Positions 19,650-31,572 of a stretch of DNA of 32,688 nt are shown here, piece after piece. Origin of the DNA: Paramacrobiotus richtersi. Lineage: Eukaryota > Tardigrada > Eutardigrada > Parachela > Macrobiotidae. A program made the position numbers and the translations under genes. The DNA lies in assembly GCA_034698045.1 (NCBI GenBank), contig JAQGAU010000260.1:1-32688 (forward strand), written 5' to 3'. The notes beneath the pieces were generated by a model. That model was not told where the DNA came from. It worked only from the letters and a program-made list of their open reading frames with translations, and did no database searches. Each line of letters opens with the position of its first letter. Position 1 is the first letter of the stretch.

Positions 19650-19716
19650 CCAGTTGCCGTCCTTTTCCGAAAATCTTTCGGTATGGACTCGTTAGGTCGG
19701 TGCCATTTCCACACAA
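19650..19716 (-). pseudogene. Cytochrome P450 exon relic
   Basis: The minus strand resembles exon 8 of the P450 gene just upstream. The relic reads EMAPT-stop-RVHTERFSEKDG where the gene has [19 protein letters not shown] run of identical bases (TTGCCGTCCTT on the plus strand) anchors the match. An in-frame stop is present and no acceptor or donor was found. It is the remnant of a tandem P450 duplicate. Confidence 0.7.
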
Positions 19717-19882
19717 TAGTTCGTGAAAGTCATAAAACAGCGCATTCCTTAACTCACTCTTCCAAGTTGGGCTTACGATCTCGCAGCTGCGACGATTTCG
19801 AAGTTTTGTGGATTCCGAAGTACTGTAAAAAAGATACTAGCTGTCTAACACAGCGGTTTTGTTTGCAGCTTACGTTCTGTGA

Positions 19883-22828
19883 TTACAACTTTTCTGTATT
19901 ATCAAGCCGTGAAATGAAATGACCAACAATGGTCAACTTACGGGATCCCGCAGCTGGTTCTAGTGATGGTGGACTCTTAGCATCAGGTAGTAACGTAAAC
20001 TTCTGAGCGATCGCTGTCAAGAACACAAACGCTTCCATTCGCGCTAATGGTTCTCCCAGGCAAGCCCGTTTTCCTGCAAGAACATTCAAAATATGATCTG
20101 GCTGCGGTGAACAAACTTAGAGGCCGATCTGTACATTGTCAAGGACAGATTCTCGGCGTAGCACAGATTGCCAAGTTGTATACTGTTTTTGTAAATTCGG
20201 TAAATTCCTTACTGCATTGATCATTCTCCGACAACATGTACAATAGCTAGATCTAACTATACGGCTATATTATTTTCAAATCGAAATATAAAAGATTTAT
20301 TTCGGTCACTCTGCCAGTTTTAAGAAGTTTTCAATGTAGAATTTTGTTCTACTTGTTTGAAAAGCATACCAACTAAAAATGGTTGCACTTCGTCCACCAA
20401 GCCCTGAATGGTTTTGCCGTCCTTATCCAGAAATCGTTCTGGTATGAACTCTTCGGGTCGGTCCCATTTGTCAGGATCGGAAAAGCAGTGTGTAAGAACG
20501 GGCCACACTTCCGTATCTACAAGGATACGATGCCGGTTACATGATTTTCACGGAAATGGGATGTGCCAGTCAGTAACCAGAAAACGCCTAAAAAAGTACC
20601 TTTTGGAATACGAAAGCCATCCACTTCCATATCCTGCAGTGCACGGTGAGGTACGCCGAACGGAACGAAAAACGTCGACATCCTGAACATCTCCGTGATG
20701 ACAGCATCGGTATACGGGCAGTTTTGCTTATCAGAGTAAGTTGGAAACCGCTGTCCGATGACGTGGTCAATCTCCGCCTGCATTTTGAGCTGAACTCCAG
20801 GGTAGTTTATCATATAGATAACAGCCCATTTGAGGAAAGTAGTTGTCGTTTCGAAACCCGCTGCAAAGCAAACAGACAAGTAACATGTGTTAGTAACAGA
20901 ACCAACAAACTTTCGATACATACCGATGTAAATATCGCCCAAGTTTTGCACTAACTGCTCATCAGTAAAAGACTCAGCAGCCTTGTTTTGCATTTGGATG
21001 AAAGCATCAATGTAATCCCGGATGTTATCCTTGTCAAAGTCTTTTTTGTGATCCATCGCCATATCATTCAGTACACCGAAAGCTTCTTTAACCTGTAAGA
21101 CGCGTGAGTAAAGTCCATCAGAAAATAACAACCACGTATACTTTTACTTTGAAATGAGATCAGTGTTTGTACAATACTGCTGCCGATGTCTAATCGTAAT
21201 GATACAATAGGCACTAACCCGATTAGTGAGTTGTTCGAATCGTTTGGAAAAAGGCGGAATGTAGCGCAACCATGGATACTTTTCCATCGGGGCAACACCG
21301 AAAGCTTCTTGGAGATTCTTGCTGTTGTTCTCAACGAACATTTTAAAGCGGGGGTCGCTTTCGTCGAGGGTTTCTCCGAACAGCATGGAGGCAATCACAT
21401 TTGACACTAAAGATGCCGTTAAACTAAAAACTTATTGCTTTCCTTAGTGCTTAGTGTTTAGATGGTGCGTTCAAGAAAATACGATACGTTACATTTCTGG
21501 TTTTACTACATGTCAAACTATTTCGGGTTGTTGAAACCGTACTACTGAAATCAACAGTCTACTGTATGTTGGGAAGCTCTGCGCAAATTATAGCGCCTAT
21601 GTAAAGGGCTCGTATGTGGTCCATACCTGCGTTAGCCAGGGGAAGGCGTGGATTAAACGGCTGCCCAGATTGGCGCTTGAAGGTGTCCAGCAGCTTTTCT
21701 GCTTGCCGTTGGATTTTGTCTTCTCCACCCTTTTTCCCAAACCCTACGGTGGACAGTTCTTTGTTAACAGATTTACGAAAATCAATTCAAGCGTACAATG
21801 CAAGTACCGCAAATGTGCATGTACAACACATAGGTGCCTGTAAAAGTACGACATGGTAATGTATGTACATTTATAACGTACATGCAATTATAAGTATAAA
21901 TGTAATATATAAGTATATAAGTAATGTACATGCAGTTACATATATAACACATATGTATAAGTAAGTAGGTACCTGCATGTATGAATGTACATGTACAATG
22001 TGCAATATGTACAATAGTCTCATGCACCAGTAAATGTACAGGGAACTAGGGAAATCTGCCAGTTTTCTACTTATCAGCGTTGTAATTTACTGCATCTACC
22101 GGCACAATATGTCGCTATTCGTATTGTTCAAGAGCGTCATATTCGCACAACTGCAGCTCGTAATCTACCGGAATTGCGCACGTTCCCACTTACCGAAATC
22201 ACGCAGAGCCGACAAGGAAAACCGTCGTTGTTCCTTCCACTGTTCTCCCTCATTCATAACGATACCTGTAATCCACATCTGAACCGATTAATTATTATGA
22301 GTCAATTGTACACGGTAATCACATGTTCCACATCTTTGTTTTGAAGCTTAATTTACTATATACAGTAGTATAAGTGTACTATAAGTAATATATAACTTGT
22401 GTTATTTTCAGTTCTATGGACCGTACCATGAACAACGTCAACATCCATCATGGGATTGATTCCCTTCTGACTGCGTCCAGCCAGACGACTATCGGTCAGC
22501 AATCGGCGAATCAGGTTCATGTCGGTAACCGCCACACAGAATCTGTCGCCCACGTAAAAGGAGAACATTTTTCCATACTGCTTAGCCCATTTGCGGAAGG
22601 TCAAATCGGGCCGCTTAGCATCAAATGCAATGGTTCCTAAGATCGGGAAGGCGAGTGGACCAGGTGGAACAATACCTGTAAATAACAAGTATTAATAAGG
22701 AAACTACAAGCTATAGATAGTATGGTCAATTTACCCTGAAGGCGATCCCACATCCGGTTAAAGTAGGCTCTGAAGCAGATGAGAAAGGCCACCAGGAAAA
22801 GCACAATTAAAACAGCAAGACCAATCAT
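19883..22828 (-). CDS. Cytochrome P450, CYP2 clan, complete nine-exon gene
   Basis: Exons (minus, in order): 22735-22828, 22427-22675, 22194-22265, 21627-21743, 21219-21406, 20924-21092, 20600-20860, 20370-20516, 19883-20073. They total 1488 bases including stop, 495 residues, normal for a microsomal P450. All introns are GT-AG; seven are phase 1 and one (after exon 5) is phase 0. Seen in order: a signal anchor at residues 1-20, the PPGP hinge, the C-helix W124-x3-R128 (EQWKEQRRF), DFGFGKKG, the I-helix A297-G-F-E-T-T302, ExxR at E353-R356, PERF at 409-412 and the haem loop FLVGKRACLG with thiolate Cys437. All catalytic motifs are intact, so it should be an ER-bound monooxygenase. C-helix and ADFG-type motifs place it in the CYP2 clan. 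The substrate is unknown; xenobiotic or endogenous lipid hydroxylation would be typical. A relic exon at 19650-19716 shows an earlier tandem copy. Confidence 0.95.
21850..22015. repeat. GTACAT/TATA-rich low-complexity tract in P450 intron 3
   Basis: Irregular repeats of GTACAT, ATGTAC and TATAAGTA fill the 450-base intron between exons 3 and 4. It has the potential to form many small hairpins because GTAC is self-complementary. The tract lies within an intron, so it should not affect the protein. Confidence 0.55.
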
Positions 22829-24375
22829 CTTTGCTACAGTTTGCAGTAGGATTAGATTACAGTACTACACATACAGGCGTCTGCTATGTAGGACACTTGA
22901 TCTTGTAATAAATAATAATAAGTCTCTCAGCCAGCATAACGAAAATAACTCTTTGTAAGCCGACGGACAGCAGTATATATGATAGTTTCGTCCAGGGCCG
23001 CCAAAGCAGGTCAGCATAGTACTGCCAGGTATCGTCAATAAACAAGTATCATGTGGTTGCACGAACTTAGGGAAAATTAAGCTAGCTCGTTAGATAGTCG
23101 TGAACCCTGGACATCGATCATCAAAAAGCAAACAAACGGTTTTGCCATCTCCAAAATTGGGGTCAACGTGAACAACTACCGGCAGATTTTTCTATGATAG
23201 ACGACCCGGCTTTCACCCAGTCCGCTTAATAATCAGTAAACAACTTGCTTCGGTTATCTAACTGGGACAGCAGTAAACATATCGCAAATAAATGCGTGGG
23301 AACGCGTTCAGTGTTTTTTATCGCCGACTAGATCGCATACGCCGACGGTCTTAAAGAGCTGCTTACGCCGACAAAGGAAATACAAGCCGTTAGTAATGTA
23401 CTGTACTATATTGTGCGCATTGCACAGAATTACGTTTCTGTATGATTCGAAGTTTCTGGCCGTGTGGAGAGATAGGGACCACACACTGAGAAGCAAATGA
23501 AGTATTTCCCGTTATTTTACGAAGTTCGATCTCAGTCAAACTCCATCATGCTCATGCCAAACACAGCATACCACATAATCCCGGAAAAATTATGAAATGA
23601 CGAGTCGTTAACATGTAACACCTCATTGTGAAATGCTGTCTCAATCTTCGTTTCGCAGCAGTTTCCGACTTGACGTCATAACGTGTAGACTGGTAGCCAA
23701 CTTTCGTCAGTGACTCAGTGCGTACACTCATGCGTCAGTCCACAGCGGCACCCTCTTGTTAGACGTGAGACAACCTTTGGCTCTTTGTGTGTGTTCGCTT
23801 GTTTAGTGATTACTCCTATAGTCTTGTAGAATGTAGAAATTCAAGTTCGAAGTGAAACGGGTACATTAGCAAAAAGTCGGAGCTGCGAAAATTTGGCAAA
23901 ATCAAGGTGCACTTTGGCATAAGTTATTAGCGCTTACAATTTTTGAAAATTACGGCAAACACATTAAAATTCATAGAAAATTTCTGCAGCGGCAGTTTTT
24001 CCACAGTAGCGTTGCTTACAGAAATTCGTTATATTCACACCTGTTGTAATGACGACGGCGATTGCTGCTCTGCCGGTTGCTACGTACTCACTGTTTACCG
24101 CTTAACCGATTGTAATTCAAGTATCTGCCAATCGAGCCTGAAGGATCATCTTTTTCATTCCACGAAACTGTTAATGCGGTAATAAATTGATAGATCTTAT
24201 AGGTGGGAAAAAGTGTGTCTCGCGGTAATTCTAGACTGCAGTACTCATCTGGAATTCTATCGAGGGATCAGTGATAACATATTGCTAAAAAACGCTGTTG
24301 TTGTTTAGATCTCCATAACCTACTTGTAGATTTGCAATTATTGAGAGAATATCTGCCATAGTAAACTTCGAGACC
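22829..24375. other. No supported gene; intergenic region between divergent P450 and lipocalin-like copy B
   Basis: The P450 (minus) and pseudogene B (plus) are transcribed away from each other, so both promoters should lie here. No clear TATA box was found before the P450 ATG. Frames of 60-80 codons (for example 23943-24182 plus) show no motif. Confidence 0.5.
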
Positions 24376-24384
24376 TATATATAG
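24376..24384 (+). promoter_or_regulatory. TATA box before lipocalin-like copy B
   Basis: TATATATAG about 75-80 bases before the ATG of pseudogene B at 24457. Its presence suggests the duplicated copy kept its promoter after coding decay. Confidence 0.5.
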
Positions 24385-24456
24385 CTTTACCGATAAGCAT
24401 TGTTTTTCTTGTAAACTAAACAGCACAACAACTAATAAAGCGTACCGAGTTTTGTG

Positions 24457-25341
24457 ATGCGCGGATCTTTGTTAAACAACTTATTAGTCAGTATGTATTA
24501 AATTTAGTCTCCGTGAGAATTAAACGATCGTTTCTTAACATGCAGCGATGCAGGACGCCGAGCAATGGTTCACACAATGTCATGTTTTAATGCAAAAGCC
24601 GATTGGTTCCAGTCTGACGGGACTTGGTATCGATACCGCGCACTGGGCAAGGCAGCATCCACTAATCCCCGCACCCAGTTCAACACGGTCGGGCAGATTG
24701 TGGACCCCATCAGCGGCCGCCCAGCGTCCCTCCAATGGCGAGTGACCGCACTACAACTGGGAGGTTCGGTCAGCGGCGGTACTTCCGGTTACGGCAATAC
24801 TACAACGACTACTGTATGCCAGAATCAGTTCTTGACGGGAATGTACATGAATTCGGGAGAGGAAATTGGTGATGAAGGAATTTCGGATGACAACTACATT
24901 ATGCGTAAGTAAACGATTGCTTTGTGAGTTGTTTGCTTTATGAGACGTTCTAGTAAATGCAGCTGATACCGGCTCGATACATTCAACGTTTTTGAAGACA
25001 GAAACCATTAGTTTGATTGAATATTATGCAGATCTTGAATGTGCTAGCTTATTGTTTACACATTTTCATGTACAGTACATACTCGGTAGAGGATAGTTTT
25101 TCAGATATTTTGGTAATTTTGCGTTTCACATTGCGTAATTTTATTTGAAACTGACTATATACTCGAAGCCGCAGATTCCCGCAGATATTTGCTGCATTGT
25201 GTCTAAAGTGCGAAGTGGTTCGCATTACCGTATAATGGTTTGCACTTCGCATACCTATGACAAACCGACGTGTCCCTTTGTCAGTCCTCCCGAGTTATGC
25301 AGAAGCACATTGATGGATATCTCCAGACCGCGACCCAGTAG
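24457..25341 (+). pseudogene. Lipocalin-like gene, internally deleted and frameshifted (copy B)
   Basis: The first exon (24457-24490) starts ATGCGC like the intact gene and ends at GTATGT. An acceptor at 24545 opens a second exon running to 24904, with the same GTAAGT donor and phase as exon 3 of copy A. It encodes FQSDGTWYRYRALGK, STNPRTQFNTVGQIV and the rest of that exon with high similarity. Compared with copy A, about 10 bases are missing just before FQSDG, breaking the frame from the upstream exon. Sequences matching exons 4-6 are absent. From 25248, the end of exon 7 returns (HTYDKPTCPFVSPPE) with a one-base loss after CCCGAG that shifts the normal terminator at 25339-25341 out of frame. 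The homologous 3' UTR follows. A functional short form read from an internal start (ATG at 24565) cannot be excluded. Confidence 0.7.
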
Positions 25342-25448
25342 ATCGGCTAGCGACTTGTTTGTTTACGAAATCTTATTGTGTTATTGTTTAATTGTAATGT
25401 GAAAACGGAGTCTATATTGCTTCCTTTCTGTATTGCTATCACATCGCC

Positions 25449-25454
25449 AATAAA
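25449..25454 (+). terminator. Polyadenylation signal (AATAAA) of lipocalin-like copy B
   Basis: AATAAA in a 3' UTR stretch shared with the intact gene (ATAAAAGAAACAATC, then an AAGCT..GAATCA.CTTTACGTA block). Confidence 0.55.
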
Positions 25455-28400
25455 AGAAACAATCGTATATGAGTACCGAAAACGATAAGCTGCTTGAATC
25501 AGCTTTACGTAGATGTACACTGAAATTCATTTAACGTACAGAACACTTTAAACATCGACATAACGTACGGCGGTATGGCATTACGTGTACATTCATGTTG
25601 TTGGCGAGCTTGTACCGACTACTTGTACATAAGCATTATTTAGACAGTAAACACACTACTGTACCGGTAACGCAACGTGTAGTGGTCTGGTGTAAAAACG
25701 CTGTTACTATGAGAGGAATAAATTTAGATGATACTGTACCGGTAGGTAACAGCATGCAGCCGTGTGTACGTATTTCTGCTGCAACATAAGTATTAGAATG
25801 TTAATAACATTTTGTTACGTACATGAACCTACAGCCATACACAAGTGTTTGCAAAGCACACTGGCGAAAGAATATAATTAATACAGTTCTTGTTTACAGA
25901 AAGTGCAGTCTGCTTAATGTAATCCAGAATTTTCTACTTATCATTAAACCGGCGCAGACTCTGCAGATGAGGTGTACGAGTCACGACAAATGATAACTCT
26001 GTGTCTCTACGTGACAAGTCTGTATACCCGCAATAAAAAGCATTGCAACTTTGTCGCAACGTTAAAAAAACACGGTCATACTAAAGATAAGCAAGAGTAC
26101 AGCCGGGCTGCCGCGGATACAAAAATGCATTGTTCCGGCAATGTGGTCGGGTCCATGTTCGACAGCCTTCAAAAGCGCAAATTATCCGTGACAGAGAACC
26201 AACGGACAGCGTTTTAAATACGATTTCAGCGCAGTTTGGAGCGTATGGTAATCATGTCAAAGGTTTCCTTAATTTTGAATCTTTATGATTAACAGCAGTG
26301 CCTAATGCGGGGCTTTTAATTTGTAATGAAGCTTTTGCTAATACAACGTACGTTGGACCTTGGACTTACTTTGGAATGCTTTTCCACCAGTTTGACAAAA
26401 GATATATCAGTACATCTCGCATTAGCCACATTTTCTAGTTTGCAAACTATTGCACTAATGTGCAACACTATACACCTGCAAAAGAAACAACGCTTTCTGT
26501 TGCCATTAGTTCGATGACTTCGTTGCCGGAAACACTACCCGGCCTCGTCTGTCCAAAGGTATACTTCCGTATATCGGGGCACAAACTTTAGCCACGACTA
26601 CAGATATGTCCCATGGACGTATCGCGCAAATTCTACAACATTGCTCGTCATGTATCGGTAAACGATTCTCCGGGATGAACATTCTAATACAATTCGCTGT
26701 TATTGCATCGAATAGCATGTTCTGATTATACATATTATCATACATAATGTAGCACTAGCTTGTACTAAGTAAATCTTACTGCGTAATTTACTAATGACAA
26801 CTCAGATTGCAAATCTCATACATAGACAGTGTTATTTGTACCATACGTGGCATTACTAAACCTACGTGTGGCTAGGCTTGTTCAATCCATTTGCATAAAA
26901 GTTAAAACACCCCCACGTAATACGGATTACGGATGGTGTCGCATACTTTATGTAGGATAGCAGATACAATCAAATTTTGTTAGTGTTTATGGTCCCTCTC
27001 GCCGTACGCACTGAACCCTTGCAGTTCCTTTTTGAAAATGTACCGAAATAAACACGTACTTCGGTCTCGTTAAATAACTCGTGCTGTATTAGTACGAAGT
27101 ACCAGATTTTGACTTGACAATGGACACATATGCCATACCAAATCATCCAGCGGTACATCAATCGACTGCGATGGGCGGATACTATCGGCCGGATAGTATC
27201 GGGATCCGAAATGTCAAAGCTCGAGAGCGCATCCAAGTCGGACGAAGGCGTGTGATATTGGCTTTAGTTTCATTTGATCCAATCAAGACAGCGAACACCG
27301 TGCCGTAACTTTAACTAAACTGGCGCCGATGGAAAAGCCTCTTATTCCTATACCAACAGTACAGGAACAAGATAAAATAATTACTATAACCGAGTTCTGT
27401 ACGAACTACAGAGCAGAGTACATACTATACAACGCAGAATACGGTACAACCAGTCTTATCAACAACTGAATCATGTTACGCGGTCTGGCGGCCAGTTCAG
27501 CTCAGTGTCCCTACAAAAGGCTCCTTGCATCGCAATTCTCTTTTCTTATACCTATGAAACTGACGTGGCAATAATTTTCTCAAGTAGTAGTCCGTAGTAA
27601 CTTTGTACTCAACAGCCGCGTTATGAGCGTTTGCTGCTAGTGTTGAATGTGCCCATAATTCACCATGGTAAGTCCTGTGTTCCAGTAAAACTAGATGTTG
27701 TTCGTTGTTTAGTAAGTGAACGGTTTTTACGCATCTTAATATGAATGATTGTTCGCGTAAATATGCGACTTACGCCAATACAACCTCCAAAATTCGGAGA
27801 GTATAGAGCCTTATCTTCTGCACACAACTAACACAAGCAAGTAAATGGAGTTGTGCAGCTAGTAGCCTACAAGTACTTAATGTGATGCTGCGCGTTTGCT
27901 GTTAATGTGATACCAATACACTAGGGCAGCTTGTGCTTTTAATTTCTACAGATAATGCGGTATTAAACGAAGCTGACGAATCAGTCCGTAATTTCCGTTT
28001 ACACTTTTTCAGTGCCAAGACCGATGCTTATCTCTAGCGGCACTATTAAATTTAGGTCAGCGAAGATCGCAAGGTTGCTAACTTGCGACTGCATTGCCGC
28101 TTACGAAGCGTGATACAAACCTGGCGTACGCCGGTGTTTGTAAGAATCGCTTAGAAAAACAGTACTAAAAAGCAAATGGGATGATTCATCGGTTTGGCTC
28201 GACGACGCATAGACTACCATGGCATACAGTATGCCAACCGCGAATTTTCGTAACAATTAAACCTTTCGTTGTTTGTATTGGGTTGAAAGAACTCGCTCCA
28301 AAATTGGTGGATTCTGTAGATTTTGCTGCCACACGCACTTATATGCCAGTTAACAGTGCTTATGTAGTTAGTATAGTACATAGTGAATAGTGCATAGTTA

Positions 28401-28840
28401 GTTACTAGTACATGTGTAGTGACTTACTCACTTGAATTGTCTGTCTTGCAAGTCGATGAAGGTGCTATATTATCAAAACTGAGCAGGCAGATTTGCGATG
28501 ACCTCGGTATCAGAAAAGTGGCTGATGTTTACCACGGCTGTCTTGCTAGGTACCAGGTCTTCGTTTAAGCGATACAAAGATACAGGCGCTCGTTGCGGCA
28601 AAACCGCACATTCATGGCCGTTTATCACGGTCCTTATCTGTCATCAGATTCACATAGCACATGAAGGTCATGAACACAGCGTATCATGGTTGAAATCGGC
28701 ACGTCCGTACAGGTCGTTAACATCGCTGACCGATCCACCGGCTCGGTTGTTCTGTTCTCTACTGTTTAGTACCTGAAATTTTAGCCGATTTTCAACCGTA
28801 CAACATTTTAGAAGTTCACACGCGCATATGCTGTTTTGAC
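25455..28840. other. Long gene-poor stretch
   Basis: About 3.4 kb of AT-rich DNA. Frames of 60-92 codons at 25972-26217, 26326-26517, 27114-27308, 28181-28390 and 28498-28776 (plus) and 26506-26745, 26970-27236 (minus) show no recognised motif. A 9-base perfect hairpin with a GGCCG loop lies at 27178-27200. The frame at 28498 has a hydrophobic stretch and possible donors and might contain an upstream exon of the methyltransferase gene that follows, but its phase does not fit the visible acceptor. Confidence 0.45.
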
Positions 28841-28842
28841 AG

Positions 28843-29960
28843 GCTAGCACACCGCTGCAGTTCGTTCTGGGATGGCTGCTGATACCTTGGCGGATCATCG
28901 TGGAGTACTTCAAACTACTATTTCCGCCGGCGCATGACACCGGTGAACACGGCCCCGAAGGACCGAAGAGGTCTTCTGGAGATGCATCCATTGACGAGCG
29001 CGAACTGGCACACTGGACAAAGTTATCGAACGAATGGTGGGATCCGGAAGGCGATTTGGCCCTGCTGCTTGGATATAATCACTGCCGCATTCCAATGATA
29101 GTCGATACTTATGCTAAGTATATCGCCAAGAGGGTTCCACCTGGTACATCGCCCCTGAAGGGTGCGAAGATCATCGATGTTGGATGCGGTGCTGGTTTTG
29201 TCGCGGAGCCATTGACGGAGCTTGGAGCGGATGTCACTGCAGTTGATATGACCGCCGCACTCATAGAGGTTTGTTTAACATGAATATTTTTTCTTCATTA
29301 ATTTAACAGCTGCTATTGCAATCTAACCTTGATTAACACTGCTCTGCAGACATTTTTGCGATTTCCTGTTTAGTACTTCAGCTGATAGTGGACACAATTC
29401 ATTCTTTCCAACAACTATAAAAACTATCGTATTAGTCATCCCGGTTCACGTTTTTGACATTCTTCTCTTTTCCTCTTTAGGTTGCTCAATCACACTGGAA
29501 GGCACTGCACGGAAATGAGAAAGGTCCAGAATACATCTGCACACCCGCTGAGAAGATCTCCAGTAAGCGAGCGGAAGAATTTGATATGGTCCTGTGCTTG
29601 GAAGTTTTGGATCATGTGGACAACAACAACTGGAAGGAATTTGCTGCGCACTGCTGTCGTCTATTGCGACCTGGAGGATGCGCCATATTCTCAACGTTTA
29701 ATCAGACCTTTGCATCTTTGATGATAGGGATCATAGGCTACGAGCATATACTGCGCGTTATTCCCATGGACACGCACCATTTGTACAAGTTCATCAAGCC
29801 CGAAGATGTGGAAAATGAGATTAAGAAGCATGGCTTGGAAACGGTCAGACGCACCGGGTGCATTCCGACGAACCCGTGGGCCAAAAAACCGCAATGGTCG
29901 GAGATTTCATGGACTGGGTTTAACTATGCGATTATTGCCGTCAAGGCTCGCATTGGATGA
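28843..29960 (+). CDS. Divergent COQ3/UbiG-like class I methyltransferase (5' end unresolved)
   Basis: Two exons are visible: about 28843-29268 and 29481-29960, joined in phase 0 (GAG/GT...TTTAG/GTT). The first exon has no in-frame ATG. It is open from an acceptor-like TTGACAG at 28836-28842, and an upstream exon is expected. Seen: a hydrophobic start (FVLGWLLIPWRIIVEYFKLLF), the COQ3 entry motif LSNEWWDPEGD, the SAM motif I IIDVGCGAGFVAEPL, then VTAVDM. The second exon gives MVLCLEVLDHVD, the PGG loop, STFNQT, IPMDTHHLYKFI and a C-terminal W...NYAI. Compared with canonical UbiG/COQ3 motifs (EVLEHV, STINRT, P-x-GTH) several normally invariant residues differ: E to D in E-H-V, R to Q in N-R-T, G to D in G-T-H. 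The fold and SAM site are kept, but the hydroxybenzoate-methylating role is uncertain. It faces the canonical COQ3 tail to tail. Confidence 0.75.
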
Positions 29961-30585
29961 CGTCAGCCAGATTATTAAGTTTGGTTCACCTGTTGTGTGT
30001 TATTCAGTTTGTTTTAAGTTAGCTGTGTTATTTGTCGGGTCTGTCTCAATACTTTGCCGGCATGCGGTTTTTAGTTTCATGATTGTTATTGTTTTGTCCA
30101 AGTGTCTGATTGTTTGGTAGCGGAGAAAAAATTACACAAACAGCGCAATTTGAGCCACTGTTCACATAGTTTGAAATTATTGTTTCGATAGTTCGCAAAG
30201 AAAATTATTTCTGCTGGTAATGCTTTGGCTACAAGCATTTCTGCCGCCGTATGCAAGCCCTCATGTTATACAATTAGTCCGTTATACACACGCGGTGTGA
30301 ACAACCCGAGCACCGATATCTGCCGCTGAGATTTTCATTTTCTAGGATTTCCGTACTGAAATCATATCGCTCCTGCCACACTACCTTTTTTAAAATTCGG
30401 CCGTATTTTAATGTAAGTAGATAAGGAAAAATGCGTTAAAAATCCGCAACATCCCACGCTTGACTTGAAGCAATTGCAAACATATGGAAGACCCCAAACA
30501 GTTTATATGGACCGCGATACCGTAAAGGCGTCGACGAACAAGACAAACTCAAACAAAAAAAATACCCAACAGTTGACCATGCAGG
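29961..30585. other. Spacer between convergent methyltransferase genes
   Basis: 625 bases holding the 3' ends of both COQ3-type genes. No canonical AATAAA was found for either gene. No frame with a motif was recognised. Confidence 0.5.
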
Positions 30586-31572
30586 CTACCCATTCTTGTA
30601 GCCCACCATCAGATAGAAAACGGCTTCACTGGTACACCAGCTCCATTGATTGCTCTTCGGATTATAACGCCATCCCTGGGTCCGTCTCACTTCGACGCCC
30701 CGCTTGGTCAGATGGCCCTGCAGTTCCTTCACCCGCACAAACTTGCTCCACTGGTGTGTGCCCCTAGGGATGAATTTCGCAAGGTGCTCGGCCCATACGA
30801 TGGCCAACGCGAAGGAGGTCAGGGTCCGGTTGATCGTGCTCAGGACGATCGTGCCCCCGGGGCGGGTGAGGGCAGCCATGCCGTCCAGGAAGGAATCCAA
30901 GTCCGCTACGTGCTCCACAACCTCGGAGGCAACTGTAATGTCATACTGGGCGGGCTGGAGGCTGGCTAAGGACTCGACGGTGGAGAGCTGGTAGGTCAGA
31001 CTCCCAGGAGCGGCCTGCCAACAAAATCATAATCTCAACCGTTTTGCCGCATACATGGAATATCTCGAAGTTTCTCGATCTTCATTCTGTACCTCTTTTC
31101 CACGTAGTGCCTCCTCCCTCTTCTGCTTCCCCATCGCCCAGTGTTTCCGAGCCGCCTCAACATTCTCCTCGACGACATCAATCCCGGTGACCTCTGCGCC
31201 CAGCCGTACCAGTGCCTCACTCAGAATCCCCCCGCCACACCCCACATCCAACAGTTTGGCTCCCTTCAACGGATAGGGTGAGACACGAAGTTCCTTCTTC
31301 ACCGCGTTCCGGCCTCCCTGGTTGTCGATGTAGGCATCCCGGATCAGGGGAACGCGCAGCTCGTTCATGGCGTGGAGGACAGGCACGAAGTTGGGGTCCC
31401 ACCATTGGTCGGCGAAAGTCGAGCGGAAGAAAGCCTGCTCTTGGGGGTCGGTCGAGGCAGAGGAAGTGGAACTGTGGGGATCGGAGGTGGTGGAAATCTT
31501 CGGGGACTGAGTGGATACGGTCCGGAAGGGATATATGCATTTAGGAAGATGACTGATCAACCGTCCCAACAC
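30586..31572 (-). CDS. COQ3: Ubiquinone biosynthesis O-methyltransferase COQ3, mitochondrial (N-terminal exon unresolved)
   Basis: Two exons, 31093 upward to about 31572 and 30586-31014, joined by a 78-base GT-AG intron in phase 0 (GAG/GTACAG...GGCAG/GCC). The frame begins at a non-ATG codon. Its start is rich in Arg, Ser and Thr with no acidic residue for about 30 residues, as in a mitochondrial targeting peptide, so an upstream ATG exon is likely. Domain order: [10 protein letters not shown], then motif [25 protein letters not shown] (split here by reading LLDVGCGGG and ILSEAL), D in GIDVVEENV, then [23 protein letters not shown] and GWRYNP. These are the complete UbiG/COQ3 signatures. The enzyme uses S-adenosylmethionine to methylate both ring hydroxyls in coenzyme Q synthesis on the matrix side of the inner membrane. 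GC-rich codons contrast with the flanks. Confidence 0.9.

Noticed and set aside
19883..19950. GTAAGT after GGATCCC in the last P450 exon as a donor to a further exon
   Set aside because: Reading through gives a normal P450 C-terminal length (495 residues) and a stop within 60 bases, so no extra exon is needed.
26506..27308. Overlapping frames on both strands (26506-26745 minus, 26970-27236 minus, 27114-27308 plus)
   Set aside because: No recognisable domain, signal peptide or splice partner; overlap on both strands argues for chance.
28873..28935. ATG at 28873 as start of the left methyltransferase
   Set aside because: It is out of frame with the methyltransferase and stops after about 21 codons. 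It would need a frameshift or a sequencing error.
31015..31041. A 27-base intron (CG/GTTGAG to GGCAG) in COQ3
   Set aside because: Too short to splice. The donor at GAG/GTACAG gives a 78-base intron in phase and a better protein.
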